From Coprothermobacter proteolyticus DSM 5265 (GTDB taxonomy: Bacteria; Coprothermobacterota; Coprothermobacteria; Coprothermobacterales; Coprothermobacteraceae), in contig NC_011295.1 in assembly GCF_000020945.1 (NCBI RefSeq), forward strand, positions 744,001-808,000: a stretch of DNA of 64,000 nt, given 5' to 3'. A model generated the notes under the pieces. It saw only the letters and a list, made by a program, of their open reading frames with translations, did no database searches and was not told the origin of the DNA. Shown piece by piece: positions 44,286-53,771 of this stretch. The number at the start of each line of letters is the position of its first letter. The first letter of the stretch is position 1. The translations under genes and the position numbers were made by a program.

Positions 44286-46699
44286 ACTCTACTAACTTCC
44301 TCGTCTGGTACCTTGTTGATTGTAATTTCGCCATCTACGAAATCCATAAACAATGTTCCACTGATGTTTTCGTGTTTGAGCATGTACTCGGCCAAAGGAT
44401 CTTTTACAAGCCTCTGAATAGCTCTTCTCAATGGTCTAGCACCGAACCTTGGTTCATATCCTTCTGTGATTATTTGATCTAACATTCTGTCAGAGATTTT
44501 AACCGTAAGGTTTTGAGAACGAAGCTGTTTGTTTAGTTCGTCCATCATGATACCCACGATTTGTCTTAGATCGTCGTTTGTTAAGTGATGGAATACTACT
44601 ATTTCATCGATCCTGTTTAAGAACTCGGGCTTAAAAAACTTCTTCACGGCATCCATGACAAGGTTTTCCATGTTTTCAAATTTGACTTGATCTTTTAAGA
44701 ATCCTATGGTTGTACCTGCGCTTATATCTCTGCTACCCAGGTTCGAGGTCATTATTATGATCGTGTTCCTAAAATCTACTACACGACCTTGACCATCGGT
44801 TAGCCGGCCATCTTCGAATATTTGAAGCAATATATCGAAGACATCTGGATGTGCTTTCTCAATCTCATCTAGAAGCACAATACTGTGCGGTTTCCTTCTA
44901 ACCGCTTCAGTAAGCTGTCCTCCTTCTTCGTATCCCACATATCCTGGAGGAGCGCCGACCAAACGGCTCACATTGAACTTTTCCATGTACTCTGACATGT
45001 CAATGCGTATCAGGGCCTCTTCTTCACCAAACATGAACTCGGCTAAAGCACGCGCAAGTTCTGTCTTTCCTACTCCTGTGGGGCCAAGGAAAAGGAAGAC
45101 ACCGATGGGTCTTCGATCATCTTGCAAGCCCGTTCTGCTTCTTCTAATAGCTTTAGCTACAGCAGTAACCGCTTCGTTCTGTCCAACAATTCTGCGGTGC
45201 AGATAATCTTCGATCTCTAATAGTTTCTTCTTATCATCCAAGCGCAGTTTTGCCACAGGTATGCCAGTCCAAGAAGATATGGTGTACGCAACGTCATCGA
45301 AAGACACCGTGGGCTGATTCTCATCCATGCTACGTTCATAGAGCCAAATCTCTTCCATCCTTGAGTACTCTTCTTTGAGAGCTTTTTCCTTATCTCGCAA
45401 TGCAGCCGCTTCTTCAAACTGTTGAGAGTCAATAGCCAACTGTTTCTGCAATCTAACATTTTCAATTTCGTCAAGCAACGCCCTGAGATTGCTAGGCAAG
45501 ACCTCGTTTGCAAGCCTTACTTTGGCACATGTTTCGTCCAACGCATCTATGGCTTTATCAGGCAGGAATCTTTGCTTCACATATTTTTTCGTCAATATGG
45601 CAGCTGCTTCTATGGCGTCATCTGCTATCTTTACGTTGTGGAATTTTTCGTAAATGGGACGTAACCCAATAAGAATTTGCTTAGTTTCTTCCAGGGAAGG
45701 TTCTTCTACTTGAACTGGCTGGAATCTACGTTCAAAAGCGGGGTCCCTTTCAATGTACTTTCTGTAGTCATCATAGGTTGTTGCACCAATAACCTTTATC
45801 TCACCACGAGCCAAAGATGGTTTCAATATGGATGCAGCATCGATGGCACCTTCAGCAGCTCCAGCACCAATGACGGTATGGATTTCGTCAATAAACAAAA
45901 TCACTTGACCATTGGTGCGCTTCACTTCATCAAGGATCTTCTTCATGCGTTCTTCAAATTCGCCTCTGTACTTAGTTCCAGCAACTATGGAAGAAATGTC
46001 AAGCTGTACAACACGCTTCTTCTTTAGCGAATAAGGCACCTTACCAGAGGCAATTCTTTCGGCTAACCCTTCAACTATGGCCGTCTTACCCACGCCAGGT
46101 TCTCCAAGCAATATGGGATTGTTCTTAATTCTGCGGCTCAATATCTCAATGATCCTGTTGAGTTCGGTTTCACGACCTATGACAGGATCCAACTTTCCTT
46201 TTTCAGCCAAAGAAACAAGGTCCTTGGAGAACTTGTCCAGAACAGGGGTTTTTGTTTTTCCCTTTTCCTCTGGTTCTTGCTCGCCCATTTCTATGACCTT
46301 TTTTCTTACGTCGTCATAAAAAACACCGTTCTCATTAAGTATGGAGCTAACTCTGGATGGTTCCTTGAGTATTGCCAGTAACAAATGTTCTGTGCCTACA
46401 TAGGAGTGAGCAAGCTTGCGTGCTTCTTCACTGGCAATATCCAAAAGTCTTCTAGCTTCACTAGATAGTTCGGGATACTGCAAACTTGAAGCCATGGGCA
46501 TTGGAATATCTTCAATAGAACTCCTTATATTATCGGCATCCGCACCTAAAGAATCGATTATTGAATATGCCCTCGTATCTTCATTGAGCATAGCTAGGAC
46601 TAGGTGCTCTCTGCCAACAAAACTACTGTTAAGGCGCCGCGCTTCTTCCTGGGCATCCTTAAGTGCTTTTCTTGCTTCTTCAGAAAATCTGATAAACAA
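44282..46699 (-). CDS. clpC: ClpC ATPase (ClpP-partner type)
   Basis: Hsp100 unfoldase of 805 residues. It has the double Clp-N domain starting FIRFSEEARKALKDAQEEA, AAA1 with GEPGVGKT and [13 protein letters not shown], a UVR segment (QFEEAAALRDKEKAL), and AAA2 with GPTGVGKT. Between the AAA2 motifs, SAGTTIGFLKDQ contains the IGF tripeptide that docks on ClpP, so it should feed a ClpCP protease; clpP is not in the window. The start is TTG 46699 after AAAGGAGGG. CtsR, McsA and McsB, usual upstream neighbours, are absent; trxB lies upstream instead. Confidence 0.95.
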   Translation of the reverse strand: MFIRFSEEARKALKDAQEEARRLNSSFVGREHLVLAMLNEDTRAYSIIDSLGADADNIRSSIEDIPMPMASSLQYPELSSEARRLLDIASEEARKLAHSYVGTEHLLLAILKEPSRVSSILNENGVFYDDVRKKVIEMGEQEPEEKGKTKTPVLDKFSKDLVSLAEKGKLDPVIGRETELNRIIEILSRRIKNNPILLGEPGVGKTAIVEGLAERIASGKVPYSLKKKRVVQLDISSIVAGTKYRGEFEERMKKILDEVKRTNGQVILFIDEIHTVIGAGAAEGAIDAASILKPSLARGEIKVIGATTYDDYRKYIERDPAFERRFQPVQVEEPSLEETKQILIGLRPIYEKFHNVKIADDAIEAAAILTKKYVKQRFLPDKAIDALDETCAKVRLANEVLPSNLRALLDEIENVRLQKQLAIDSQQFEEAAALRDKEKALKEEYSRMEEIWLYERSMDENQPTVSFDDVAYTISSWTGIPVAKLRLDDKKKLLEIEDYLHRRIVGQNEAVTAVAKAIRRSRTGLQDDRRPIGVFLFLGPTGVGKTELARALAEFMFGEEEALIRIDMSEYMEKFNVSRLVGAPPGYVGYEEGGQLTEAVRRKPHSIVLLDEIEKAHPDVFDILLQIFEDGRLTDGQGRVVDFRNTIIIMTSNLGSRDISAGTTIGFLKDQVKFENMENLVMDAVKKFFKPEFLNRIDEIVVFHHLTNDDLRQIVGIMMDELNKQLRSQNLTVKISDRMLDQIITEGYEPRFGARPLRRAIQRLVKDPLAEYMLKHENISGTLFMDFVDGEITINKVPDEEVSRV

Positions 46700-46713
46700 A
46701 CTTTACCCTCCTT

Positions 46714-47655
46714 TTACAAACCTTTCTCATTTATATAGCGAAACGCGCTTTCAGCTGCTATTGCACCGTCAGCTGCAGCAGTCACTATTTGACCAAGTGC
46801 TCCTTGCCTTACATCACCAGCTGCGAATATCCCTTCTTCCGACGTCTTCATATCCTCGCTAACTTTTATATACCCATTTTCATCCATGTTTACTAATCCC
46901 TTTGCCAAATCCGTCTTTGGTACGTGACCTACCTGAATGAAGACACCGTCAACAGGCAAAACAGACTCTTCTTTGGTGACAACATCCTCTAGAAGCAAGC
47001 TCTCGACCTTGTTTTGTCCATTGATTCTTTTTACTACTTTGTTAAGAAGTGGTTCCACTTTCGGGTGTGAAAGAACTCTGTCTACTAGTACCTTTTCCGC
47101 CCTAAAACCAGAGCGTCTATGCACCAAATAAACCTTAGAAGCTATATTCGCCATGTATTCAGCGCTGGCAAAAGCAGAACTTCCTCCTCCTACTACAGCT
47201 ACCACTTTGTTTCGGAAAAATGCACCGTCACATGTAGCGCAAAACGATACCCCTCTTCCCAACAGCTCCAGCTCACCAGGAACACCTAATTTTCTGTAGT
47301 CAATGCCCATGGCCAATATAACAGCCTTTGCCGTGTAAGTATCGTATCCGTGCAGCACAAAATACTGCTCTTTTTTTTCAATCTTTTCAATCTTTTCCTC
47401 CAGCAGTTCCGCTCCAGCATTTAGGGCATGCTGCCTAAAACGGTCGGCGAGCTCAGCACCTGATACACCTTCAGGGAAACCAGGGTAATTTTCGATAATA
47501 GCCGCGTTGTTCAGCGTGCCACCAAAAATATCCGCAGATGCAACAGCAACACGCAAACCATTTCTGGCGCAGTAAATAGCAGCACTTAATCCTGCAGGTC
47601 CACCACCTACTATGAAAACATCGAAAAGCCTTGATTCATTCATGTCTATGCTCAC
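46714..47655 (-). CDS. trxB: Thioredoxin reductase
   Basis: FAD-dependent disulfide reductase of 313 residues. FAD site FIVGGGPAGLSAAIYCARNG at the N-terminus, redox-active CATC near residues 139-142 (GVSFCATCDGAFF), NAD(P)-binding VAVVGGGSSAFASAEY, and the C-terminal FAD motif GIFAAGDVR. The start is uncertain: GTG 47655 is too close to AGAGGT, and ATG 47643 rather far. It overlaps the DUF501 gene by 20 bases. It is not the E3 (Lpd) for the dehydrogenase complex, as its CxxC position and length are those of TrxB. Confidence 0.95.
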   Translation of the reverse strand: MSIDMNESRLFDVFIVGGGPAGLSAAIYCARNGLRVAVASADIFGGTLNNAAIIENYPGFPEGVSGAELADRFRQHALNAGAELLEEKIEKIEKKEQYFVLHGYDTYTAKAVILAMGIDYRKLGVPGELELLGRGVSFCATCDGAFFRNKVVAVVGGGSSAFASAEYMANIASKVYLVHRRSGFRAEKVLVDRVLSHPKVEPLLNKVVKRINGQNKVESLLLEDVVTKEESVLPVDGVFIQVGHVPKTDLAKGLVNMDENGYIKVSEDMKTSEEGIFAAGDVRQGALGQIVTAAADGAIAAESAFRYINEKGL

Positions 47656-48121
47656 ACCTCTTATCTTTACAATATGTTCTCTCTAATTCGGCAAGCACCA
47701 ATTGCGCGGCAACGCCTCTATGAGAGACAAGATACCACGCTATTAAGGCATGTATGCACTTGAATGTTAAAGGAAATCTACTACCGCCGACATATAACTC
47801 TCTGTTAAAACCTTGCCGTTTCAAATATTCAGAATACAACTTTTCGCTTTGCAGCTCCTCAGTAGAGGCAGCTCTGTCCTGACGAATTCGCTTCATGATG
47901 TCTACTTTCACTGGACCACTTTCCATTCTTGAAATCTCTTCTTTTAGGTAAGGGCAAGTGAGCCAAAATAACGTAGGAAAAGGTGTGCCATCTTCAAGAA
48001 ATGGTTCAGTCTCAATTACCATTGGAAACCCGTAGGGACAAAAAACCCTTGGCCACCAATTGCCTCTAGGGGGCCGGTCCAGTTGGTATTCAACGATTGA
48101 ATCTAATGACCGTTGCACCAT
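47636..48121 (-). CDS. DUF501 family protein
   Basis: Conserved protein of unknown function, 161 residues from ATG 48121 (a TTG precedes at 48124). It matches the DUF501 pattern by eye: YQLDRPPRG, RVFCPYGFPMVIETEP, GTPFPTLFWLTCPYLKEEI and a C-terminal CIHALIAWYL ... ALAELER-like region. In actinobacteria and Firmicutes DUF501 is often beside septum-formation (FtsB/DivIC) and eno genes, and here it also overlaps a DivIC-like gene by 32 bases, so a link to cell envelope or division is suggested by context only. Confidence 0.85.
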   Translation of the reverse strand: MVQRSLDSIVEYQLDRPPRGNWWPRVFCPYGFPMVIETEPFLEDGTPFPTLFWLTCPYLKEEISRMESGPVKVDIMKRIRQDRAASTEELQSEKLYSEYLKRQGFNRELYVGGSRFPLTFKCIHALIAWYLVSHRGVAAQLVLAELERTYCKDKRCEHRHE

Positions 48122-48380
48122 CAACGTTTCTCTTTAGAATGTCTACAATGATCTTCTCATTGTAATACTCGCTTTCAACAAAACGAACTTCGTTTTGAAG
48201 CGCCTCTTTCTGATCCTGAAGTACATTTAGTGTAGTTTCCAGCTGTTTTAGCTGGCTCTGCACTGACACATCTACGAACACCAACAATACCATTAGCACA
48301 CATAATGTGACAGCAGTCACACTGAGCACTTTTATGATGTGTCTTAGTTTTTTATCCTTCTCACAAAACGTAGTGTCCAT
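48090..48380 (-). CDS. FtsB/DivIC-like septum formation protein
   Basis: Small bitopic protein of 96 residues: a short charged cytosolic N-terminus, one transmembrane helix (about 14-36, IIKVLSVTAVTLCVLMVLLV) and an extracytoplasmic coiled coil (about 38-75, LKQLETTLNVLQDQKEALQN). This architecture fits the FtsB/DivIC divisome family, though the sequence is too short for a certain call. It overlaps the end of pyk (20 bases) and the start of the DUF501 gene. Confidence 0.75.
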   Translation of the reverse strand: MDTTFCEKDKKLRHIIKVLSVTAVTLCVLMVLLVFVDVSVQSQLKQLETTLNVLQDQKEALQNEVRFVESEYYNEKIIVDILKRNVDGATVIRFNR

Positions 48381-50010
48381 TGTAAATCTTTCCTGTTTCT
48401 AAGTCCACGGTTATAACTGCTCCGTCGTTGGGCTCCTGTATCCAGACAACCTTACCGAACAGGTCGCCCTCCTTATCACCTTTACCAAAAAACTGCTTTT
48501 CGCCTTTTCCTGACTCATAGTACGCAATACCGTTGAGTCTTTTTAAATAGTGGCCCACCATGTACCCTTTGCTTGGCTTTAGGATTTCCACATTTCCGAT
48601 GACAGTAGGTATCCTATATATTTTAACAGAGTTCGTGCTTCCAGCCACGCCAGTTAAGTCCCCAAAAATATAAAGCAGTAAATCTCCCTTGTTTGCAATT
48701 CTATGATCCAACGACCATTTAACACTAGTCTTTAGAACTTCTTCTGCTGATGCTGAAGCTTCCGTTTTTATGGGTATTACTGCCCTACTGAGGCATAGCT
48801 GACGTTGCAAGCGATCGTTGTGAGTGACAGCAAGTATGGGGACCACAGAACGAAAGGCAGAAGTAATTCGCGCAGAGGCCCCAGTCTCAGTAGCAACCAC
48901 TAGAAGTTCTGCTCCACTACGTTCAGCAATCCGTACTGCGCTTTCCACAAGTGCCTCTCTTACGGATTTTGGCGTTAGAAAATTAGGTGTTCTAAACGGA
49001 TATGTCTCAGCAGTTTCGATTATACGTTTCATGGTTTCAATAGCTAGAATGGGATACTTCCCAAAAGCTGTCTCACCAGACAGCATTACTGCATCGCTTC
49101 CATCCATGACTGCATTAGCAACGTCCGTTATCTCTGCTCTACCTGGGAAAGGTCTTTCTATCATGGAGTCAAGCATTTGCGTTGCTACAATAACAGGCTT
49201 GCATTTTTCAACACATATCCTTATAATCTCTTTTTGCACCAAAGCCAAGTCTTCCAATGGAATGTCAAGAGCTAGATCGCCACGAGCAACCATGATCGCG
49301 TCTGACACATCCACGATTGCATTCAAATCTTCAAGTGCTTCATGCCTTTCGATTTTTGCAATAATACCAACGTCATTGCGTCCAGCTTTGTCAAGTCGTC
49401 TACGAAGATCCATTACATCTTCGGGCTCTCTAACAAAACTCAGGCCAACAAAATCGATATCCTGCGTACACAGAAAATCTAGGTCTTTCAGATCTTTCTC
49501 TGTCAGTGCCGGAAGACGCAGCCGAGCACCTGCAAAGCTAATACCTTTGTGGGATGTAACAATACCTCCTGCAACTACTTGAGCTGTTAGTTCATGATTA
49601 TCTTTTGAAATTACTCGAAGCTGAATCTTGCCGTCGTCCAAATAAACCAAAGAACCAACTTCCACATCTTCTACCAAGTAAGGATAATCTACATACAGAA
49701 CTTCTCCAGTGCACGCATCTGAACCGTAGCGCAGCTTAATGTCCTTACCTTCTTGTAAAGCAATCCCCTCTTCTGTTACAGTGCTTGTAATCCTGATCTT
49801 TGGCCCTTGCAAATCAGCTAAGATGGCTAAAGGCCTTTCTATCTCTTTTTCAACAGCTCTTATATTCTCAATCCTTTTAATATGCTCATCGTACGAACCG
49901 TGAGACAAGTTGAGTCTGAATACATCTGCACCGGCCTTAGCTGCTTCCCTTATTTTATCCAGATCTTCTAGGGATGGTCCCGTAGTAACAACGATTTTTA
50001 CCAGCTTCAT
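48361..50010 (-). CDS. pyk: Pyruvate kinase with an atypical C-terminal extension
   Basis: Last enzyme of glycolysis, PEP plus ADP to pyruvate plus ATP. The barrel core shows RLNLSHGSYDEH, LADLQGPKIRI, the catalytic-lysine region IIAKIERHEAL, ARGDLALDIPLE and MDGSDAVMLSGETAFGKYP. The standard protein ends near residue 468 (GVAGSTNSVKI). About 80 further residues follow (from VIGNVEILKPSKGY to IYNGHYVL), rich in Gly, Lys and Tyr and unlike the PEP-utiliser domain that extends Bacillus Pyk (no TSH motif). ATG 50010 after GAGGTG is preferred to GTG 50019. 549 residues in all; the extension's role is unknown. Confidence 0.95.
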   Translation of the reverse strand: MKLVKIVVTTGPSLEDLDKIREAAKAGADVFRLNLSHGSYDEHIKRIENIRAVEKEIERPLAILADLQGPKIRITSTVTEEGIALQEGKDIKLRYGSDACTGEVLYVDYPYLVEDVEVGSLVYLDDGKIQLRVISKDNHELTAQVVAGGIVTSHKGISFAGARLRLPALTEKDLKDLDFLCTQDIDFVGLSFVREPEDVMDLRRRLDKAGRNDVGIIAKIERHEALEDLNAIVDVSDAIMVARGDLALDIPLEDLALVQKEIIRICVEKCKPVIVATQMLDSMIERPFPGRAEITDVANAVMDGSDAVMLSGETAFGKYPILAIETMKRIIETAETYPFRTPNFLTPKSVREALVESAVRIAERSGAELLVVATETGASARITSAFRSVVPILAVTHNDRLQRQLCLSRAVIPIKTEASASAEEVLKTSVKWSLDHRIANKGDLLLYIFGDLTGVAGSTNSVKIYRIPTVIGNVEILKPSKGYMVGHYLKRLNGIAYYESGKGEKQFFGKGDKEGDLFGKVVWIQEPNDGAVITVDLETGKIYNGHYVL

Positions 50011-50078
50011 CTTGATCACCTCAAGGGTATTATAAGTCAGAAGGCTCTCTTTATGTGATTATTATGTCAAAAGTGGGT

Positions 50079-50084
50079 TAAAAT
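50079..50084 (+). promoter_or_regulatory. -10 box placing the start site on the ftsK ATG (leaderless)
   Basis: TAAAAT ends exactly 6 bases before ATG 50091, and no Shine-Dalgarno sequence is present; the -35 region is weak. Confidence 0.55.
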
Positions 50085-50090
50085 ACCGAC

Positions 50091-52010
50091 ATGGCACGAG
50101 GTAAATCTAAATCTACCAATCAGAAAAAGGTTGTAGTAAATGAGCCAAGAAAAAGAACAATAAAAACAAAAGCAACCACTAGATCTAAACGGAAAAAGAA
50201 AAACAACAGTAAAAAGCTTTTCGTTGCACTAATAGTGATACCCAGTATCCTGGTCTTCCTAAGCGTGGTCTTTTACTTTATCGGAAAGATTCTTCTGCAA
50301 TCTGTGGTTGTATGGCAAGAGCTCTTTACAATAATAGGATTACCTGCTTGGTTAGTAAGCCTTATATTAGCGGCTGCTGTGCTACTCATTATCATGGGAG
50401 TTGTGTCAGTGAAGCGTATACCCCAGCCTACCATACAAGCGCCGTTCCGTCCAACAGATGCTTTTGAAACAAATAACAGTCAACAGACCCCAGTAATCAT
50501 AGACGTTAAAAGGGAGAAAAGCAAAGCAAATGACTCCAAACTTTCTCCAAAACCAATGCCCGAACCAACAGATGAAGGCCTGCTAAGTCACACCTCTAAA
50601 CCTGAACAAGCCACAGCTGACACCCGGAGAAAGTTCAAAGGGCGTACGTTCTTACCTCCTGTAAGTCTTTTAGAGGCACCCACAAAGCTATCGTTTGGTG
50701 CTACTACGGAGACACAGACTCTAGCAAAGAAAGTCCAAGAGGTTCTAGATACTTTTAGCATAGGAGGAAAAGTTGTTAACTTCATAACAGGCCCTCACGT
50801 AGTAAGGTTAGAGATTGAGCTTCTAGCAGGGACTCGTGTGTCTACTGTAACTGCTAGAAGTCAAGATTTTGCAGTGCGTTTGGGTATACCTGAACTACGT
50901 ATTGACGCACCTGTAGCGGGAAAACCCAATACGGTGGCGATAGAGGTGCCGAATCCCAGAAGACAAATAGTAAGACTTTCCAACCTAATGGGAGCCTTGG
51001 CTGATAAATATGCCAACATTGCGCTCCCGATTGGACTCACCGTGGATGGGAAGCCCATAATCGAAGACCTCACCAAAATGCCACACTTGCTGGTAGCAGG
51101 TGCTACTGGCGCGGGTAAAAGTGTGGCTCTTCAGAGTTTCATTGTGTCGTTCTTGATGAATTTCAGTCCTGATGACGTACGTTTAGTTTTAGCTGACCCA
51201 AAGCATGTAGAATTCTCCTTTTATCAAGGCCTTCCTCATCTTTTATACCCGGTGATTAATAATCCGCAGCAAGTACTAATCGTTCTTAAAGAATTGGCCG
51301 CAGAGATGGAAGAAAGGTATCAAATACTCGCGCAATCCAAGTCCAGAAGCATTGTTGATTACAACAAAGCAAACCCGGAGGAGAAAATACCCATCATCAT
51401 AGTGGTAGTTGACGAATTGGCTGATATCATGCTTACAGCACCCTCCGAGATGGAACAAGTAGTAGCAGTATTGGCTTCTAAAGCAAGGGCAGCAGGCATT
51501 CATCTCATCATGGCTACCCAGAGGCCTTCGGTGGATGTTATCACAGGACTGATAAAAGCAAACATCCCCCATCGTATTGCGTTTGCCGTAAGTAGTCAAG
51601 TGGATTCACGGGTAATTCTAGACGTCACTGGAGCAGAACGGCTAATAGGAGCTGGTGACTTTCTGTATTCAAACCCTGCCGTGATGAAGCCCATAAGAGG
51701 TCAAGCTCCTTTCATCTCAGATGTGGAAATCATGCGTGTGGTGGAGTACTGGAAGTCGCAGCCTTTGGAAACCCAGCTTCGAGAAATCCCAATGATGGAG
51801 TCTATCTCAGGAAACTTTGATAGTTCTGATCCCATAATGAATGACGTGATTAACATGATAAAGAACATGGATAGAGTTTCTACATCTCTCATACAGCGAC
51901 GGTTTAAGATTGGCTACAATAGGGCCGCACGTATTTTGGACGCACTAGAAGAACAGGGTTATGTGGGTCCATTGGAAGGCGCCAGAGGCAGAAAAGTCAT
52001 AAAACACTAA
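50091..52010 (+). CDS. ftsK: DNA translocase FtsK/SpoIIIE
   Basis: Membrane-anchored hexameric DNA pump for chromosome segregation at the septum, 639 residues. A very basic N-terminus (1-40) precedes two clear transmembrane segments (about 42-68 and 82-106) rather than the usual four; a linker follows (to about 190). The motor has Walker A GATGAGKS near 337-344 and Walker B IIVVVDELADIM; the gamma winged helix (STSLIQRRFKIGYNRAARI) lies at the C-terminus and would read KOPS/SRS-like sites. The predicted mRNA is leaderless. It is monocistronic and divergent from pyk. Confidence 0.95.
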   Translation: MARGKSKSTNQKKVVVNEPRKRTIKTKATTRSKRKKKNNSKKLFVALIVIPSILVFLSVVFYFIGKILLQSVVVWQELFTIIGLPAWLVSLILAAAVLLIIMGVVSVKRIPQPTIQAPFRPTDAFETNNSQQTPVIIDVKREKSKANDSKLSPKPMPEPTDEGLLSHTSKPEQATADTRRKFKGRTFLPPVSLLEAPTKLSFGATTETQTLAKKVQEVLDTFSIGGKVVNFITGPHVVRLEIELLAGTRVSTVTARSQDFAVRLGIPELRIDAPVAGKPNTVAIEVPNPRRQIVRLSNLMGALADKYANIALPIGLTVDGKPIIEDLTKMPHLLVAGATGAGKSVALQSFIVSFLMNFSPDDVRLVLADPKHVEFSFYQGLPHLLYPVINNPQQVLIVLKELAAEMEERYQILAQSKSRSIVDYNKANPEEKIPIIIVVVDELADIMLTAPSEMEQVVAVLASKARAAGIHLIMATQRPSVDVITGLIKANIPHRIAFAVSSQVDSRVILDVTGAERLIGAGDFLYSNPAVMKPIRGQAPFISDVEIMRVVEYWKSQPLETQLREIPMMESISGNFDSSDPIMNDVINMIKNMDRVSTSLIQRRFKIGYNRAARILDALEEQGYVGPLEGARGRKVIKH

Positions 52011-52024
52011 AAGAACTGGAAGCC

Positions 52025-53323
52025 TCAATTGCCTAAAAACGCTGCTGCCCTTTCGTAAATTAGATCTACCTTTGCGTGAAGATCTGAAACATCTGTTATG
52101 CTTTGCAATTCTTCTTCTGAAAGCAAACCAGAGGAGCGAAGAGCTTCGATGAAGTCTTCTGCTTCGCCATCCAAAACCTGCCTAGACAAATCCTGAACAC
52201 GCTTATATGCCGCTTCTCTACCAAGCTTCTGTTGAATCAGAGACAATGCCCTGGACGAATAAAGCAAGTTCTTAGAATTAGACATGTTCGCTAGCATTCT
52301 TGAGCTGTCAAAAACACTATTACTAACAAGTGATTTGGTTTCTTTTAGCATGAAAGCAATCAAATCAAAGCACAACGGGTACACTATTCTTTCAGTACTA
52401 GAATGAGAAATATCTCGCTCAAACCATAATGAAACATTTTCCAGCGCAACGTTAACTTGCGAACGCAAAACCCGGCTTAGACCCGAGATACGTTCCCACC
52501 GCACCGGGTTTCTTTTGTGCGGCATAGCAGAAGAGCCCGCTTGACCACGTTTAAATTCCTCTTGGGCTTCACCTATTTCCGTAATCTGAAGAATTCTCAT
52601 GTCCTGAGCAAGCTTATCTAGAATACTCGCTTCTAGCGCCAAGTAGAACAACACGGGTGCATAAACGTCACGAGGTACTATTTGAGTACTAACTGGAAGT
52701 GCACTGAGACCCAGAATTCTGAGAAATTCCGATTCTATATCCGGGTCCAAATTAGTGTAAATACCCAGAGCACCTGATAGTTTCCCAGGTATGCTCTGCT
52801 CAAGAGCAGCAAGCATGTTTAATGACCTTTTGAGAGCCACAGCAACAGTTAAAAAACGGAGTCCAAAGAAATAAGGCTCTGCGTGCACGCCATGAGTCCT
52901 ACCGGCGCACGCGTTGTGTTTGAACTGATCTGCCTTTTCTGTTAAGACCTTTATGGTTTCATCGGTGAGTGCATTTATGTGGCGTAAAGACTGCTTTATC
53001 TGAAGAGAAAAGACCGTATCCATGATATCAGAGGAGGTAAGCCCTCTGTGGAAATACTCGGTGTACTTATCAAGTTTACGACTTACTACATTTATGAATG
53101 CGACTACTTCATGGCGAGTAATCTTTTCTTCATTTTCTATCTCTTCTGCACTGAAGGATGGCCTGTTTCTCTCCAAATAATCTGGGATGTCAGCTGGAAT
53201 TTTTCCCAGCATCGCTTCAGCCTTCAAATAAGCCAATTCCACTTCGTAAAACAGATCATACCTGTTATCTTCGTTCCAAATATTCTCAATAGATGAGTCA
53301 CGGTATCGGCTCAAAATATCCAT
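52025..53323 (-). CDS. purB: Adenylosuccinate lyase
   Basis: Fumarase/aspartase-superfamily enzyme that releases fumarate from SAICAR and from adenylosuccinate in purine synthesis. The superfamily signature is GSSAMPHKRNP; HRGLTSSDIMDT and AGRTHGVHAEP supply the active-site His and Thr regions. 432 residues, normal. The ATG lies inside the end of fumB (26-base overlap), so it is the third gene of a fumA-fumB-purB operon. Co-expression with fumarase would remove the fumarate product; that is an inference from layout. Confidence 0.96.
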   Translation of the reverse strand: MDILSRYRDSSIENIWNEDNRYDLFYEVELAYLKAEAMLGKIPADIPDYLERNRPSFSAEEIENEEKITRHEVVAFINVVSRKLDKYTEYFHRGLTSSDIMDTVFSLQIKQSLRHINALTDETIKVLTEKADQFKHNACAGRTHGVHAEPYFFGLRFLTVAVALKRSLNMLAALEQSIPGKLSGALGIYTNLDPDIESEFLRILGLSALPVSTQIVPRDVYAPVLFYLALEASILDKLAQDMRILQITEIGEAQEEFKRGQAGSSAMPHKRNPVRWERISGLSRVLRSQVNVALENVSLWFERDISHSSTERIVYPLCFDLIAFMLKETKSLVSNSVFDSSRMLANMSNSKNLLYSSRALSLIQQKLGREAAYKRVQDLSRQVLDGEAEDFIEALRSSGLLSEEELQSITDVSDLHAKVDLIYERAAAFLGN

Positions 53324-53771
53324 CTACATCACCACCCACACAAACATAAAATGGAAAATCCTGAACTTCTGCAAGGAAGAACCCTTCTGCTCCCAAAGAT
53401 TCATATTTTCTACTTAAGACTTGCTTTATTTTGGTACCGTAGAATGCACCAGCACCGCCCACAGCAATACCATATGAAAGACCAATACGCCGAAAAGTTT
53501 CTAGAACGCCATCGCTAACACCTTTCGCTATGACTAGTTGAACCCCAAGCCTATTCATAGCCTCTAAAAATGGCAACATCCTACTAACGCTGGTAGGTCC
53601 ACACGATCCCAATGGCGCTTCTTTCGCAGCCATTAAAGTCGGACCGGCTAAAAAAACTACCCCTGGAAGGTGTTGACCCTCTTCGCAAATTGTCTGTAAA
53701 CCTCTATCTCTGGTTATACCTATTACGCCTCTACAACTGTACCACTGCTTTTCTCTAAGCACCAAGGTCAA
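53298..53771 (-). CDS. fumB: Class I fumarate hydratase, beta (C-terminal) subunit
   Basis: Small subunit (157 residues) of a two-subunit Fe-S fumarase or related hydro-lyase. VFLAGPTLMAAKEAPLGSCG followed by PTSVSRMLPFLEAM corresponds to the family's GPTTSGRMDPF region, and GAFYGTKI to the later Gly-Ala motif. It overlaps fumA by 17 bases and purB by 26. L-tartrate dehydratase (TtdB) is a close relative; the neighbouring purB favours fumarate. Confidence 0.88.
   Translation of the reverse strand: MTLVLREKQWYSCRGVIGITRDRGLQTICEEGQHLPGVVFLAGPTLMAAKEAPLGSCGPTSVSRMLPFLEAMNRLGVQLVIAKGVSDGVLETFRRIGLSYGIAVGGAGAFYGTKIKQVLSRKYESLGAEGFFLAEVQDFPFYVCVGGDVDGYFEPIP

Noticed and set aside
48824-49582. 252-codon open frame antisense to pyk
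   Set aside because: Serine-rich shadow translation lying opposite a clearly conserved pyruvate kinase core; no ribosome binding site or recognisable motif.
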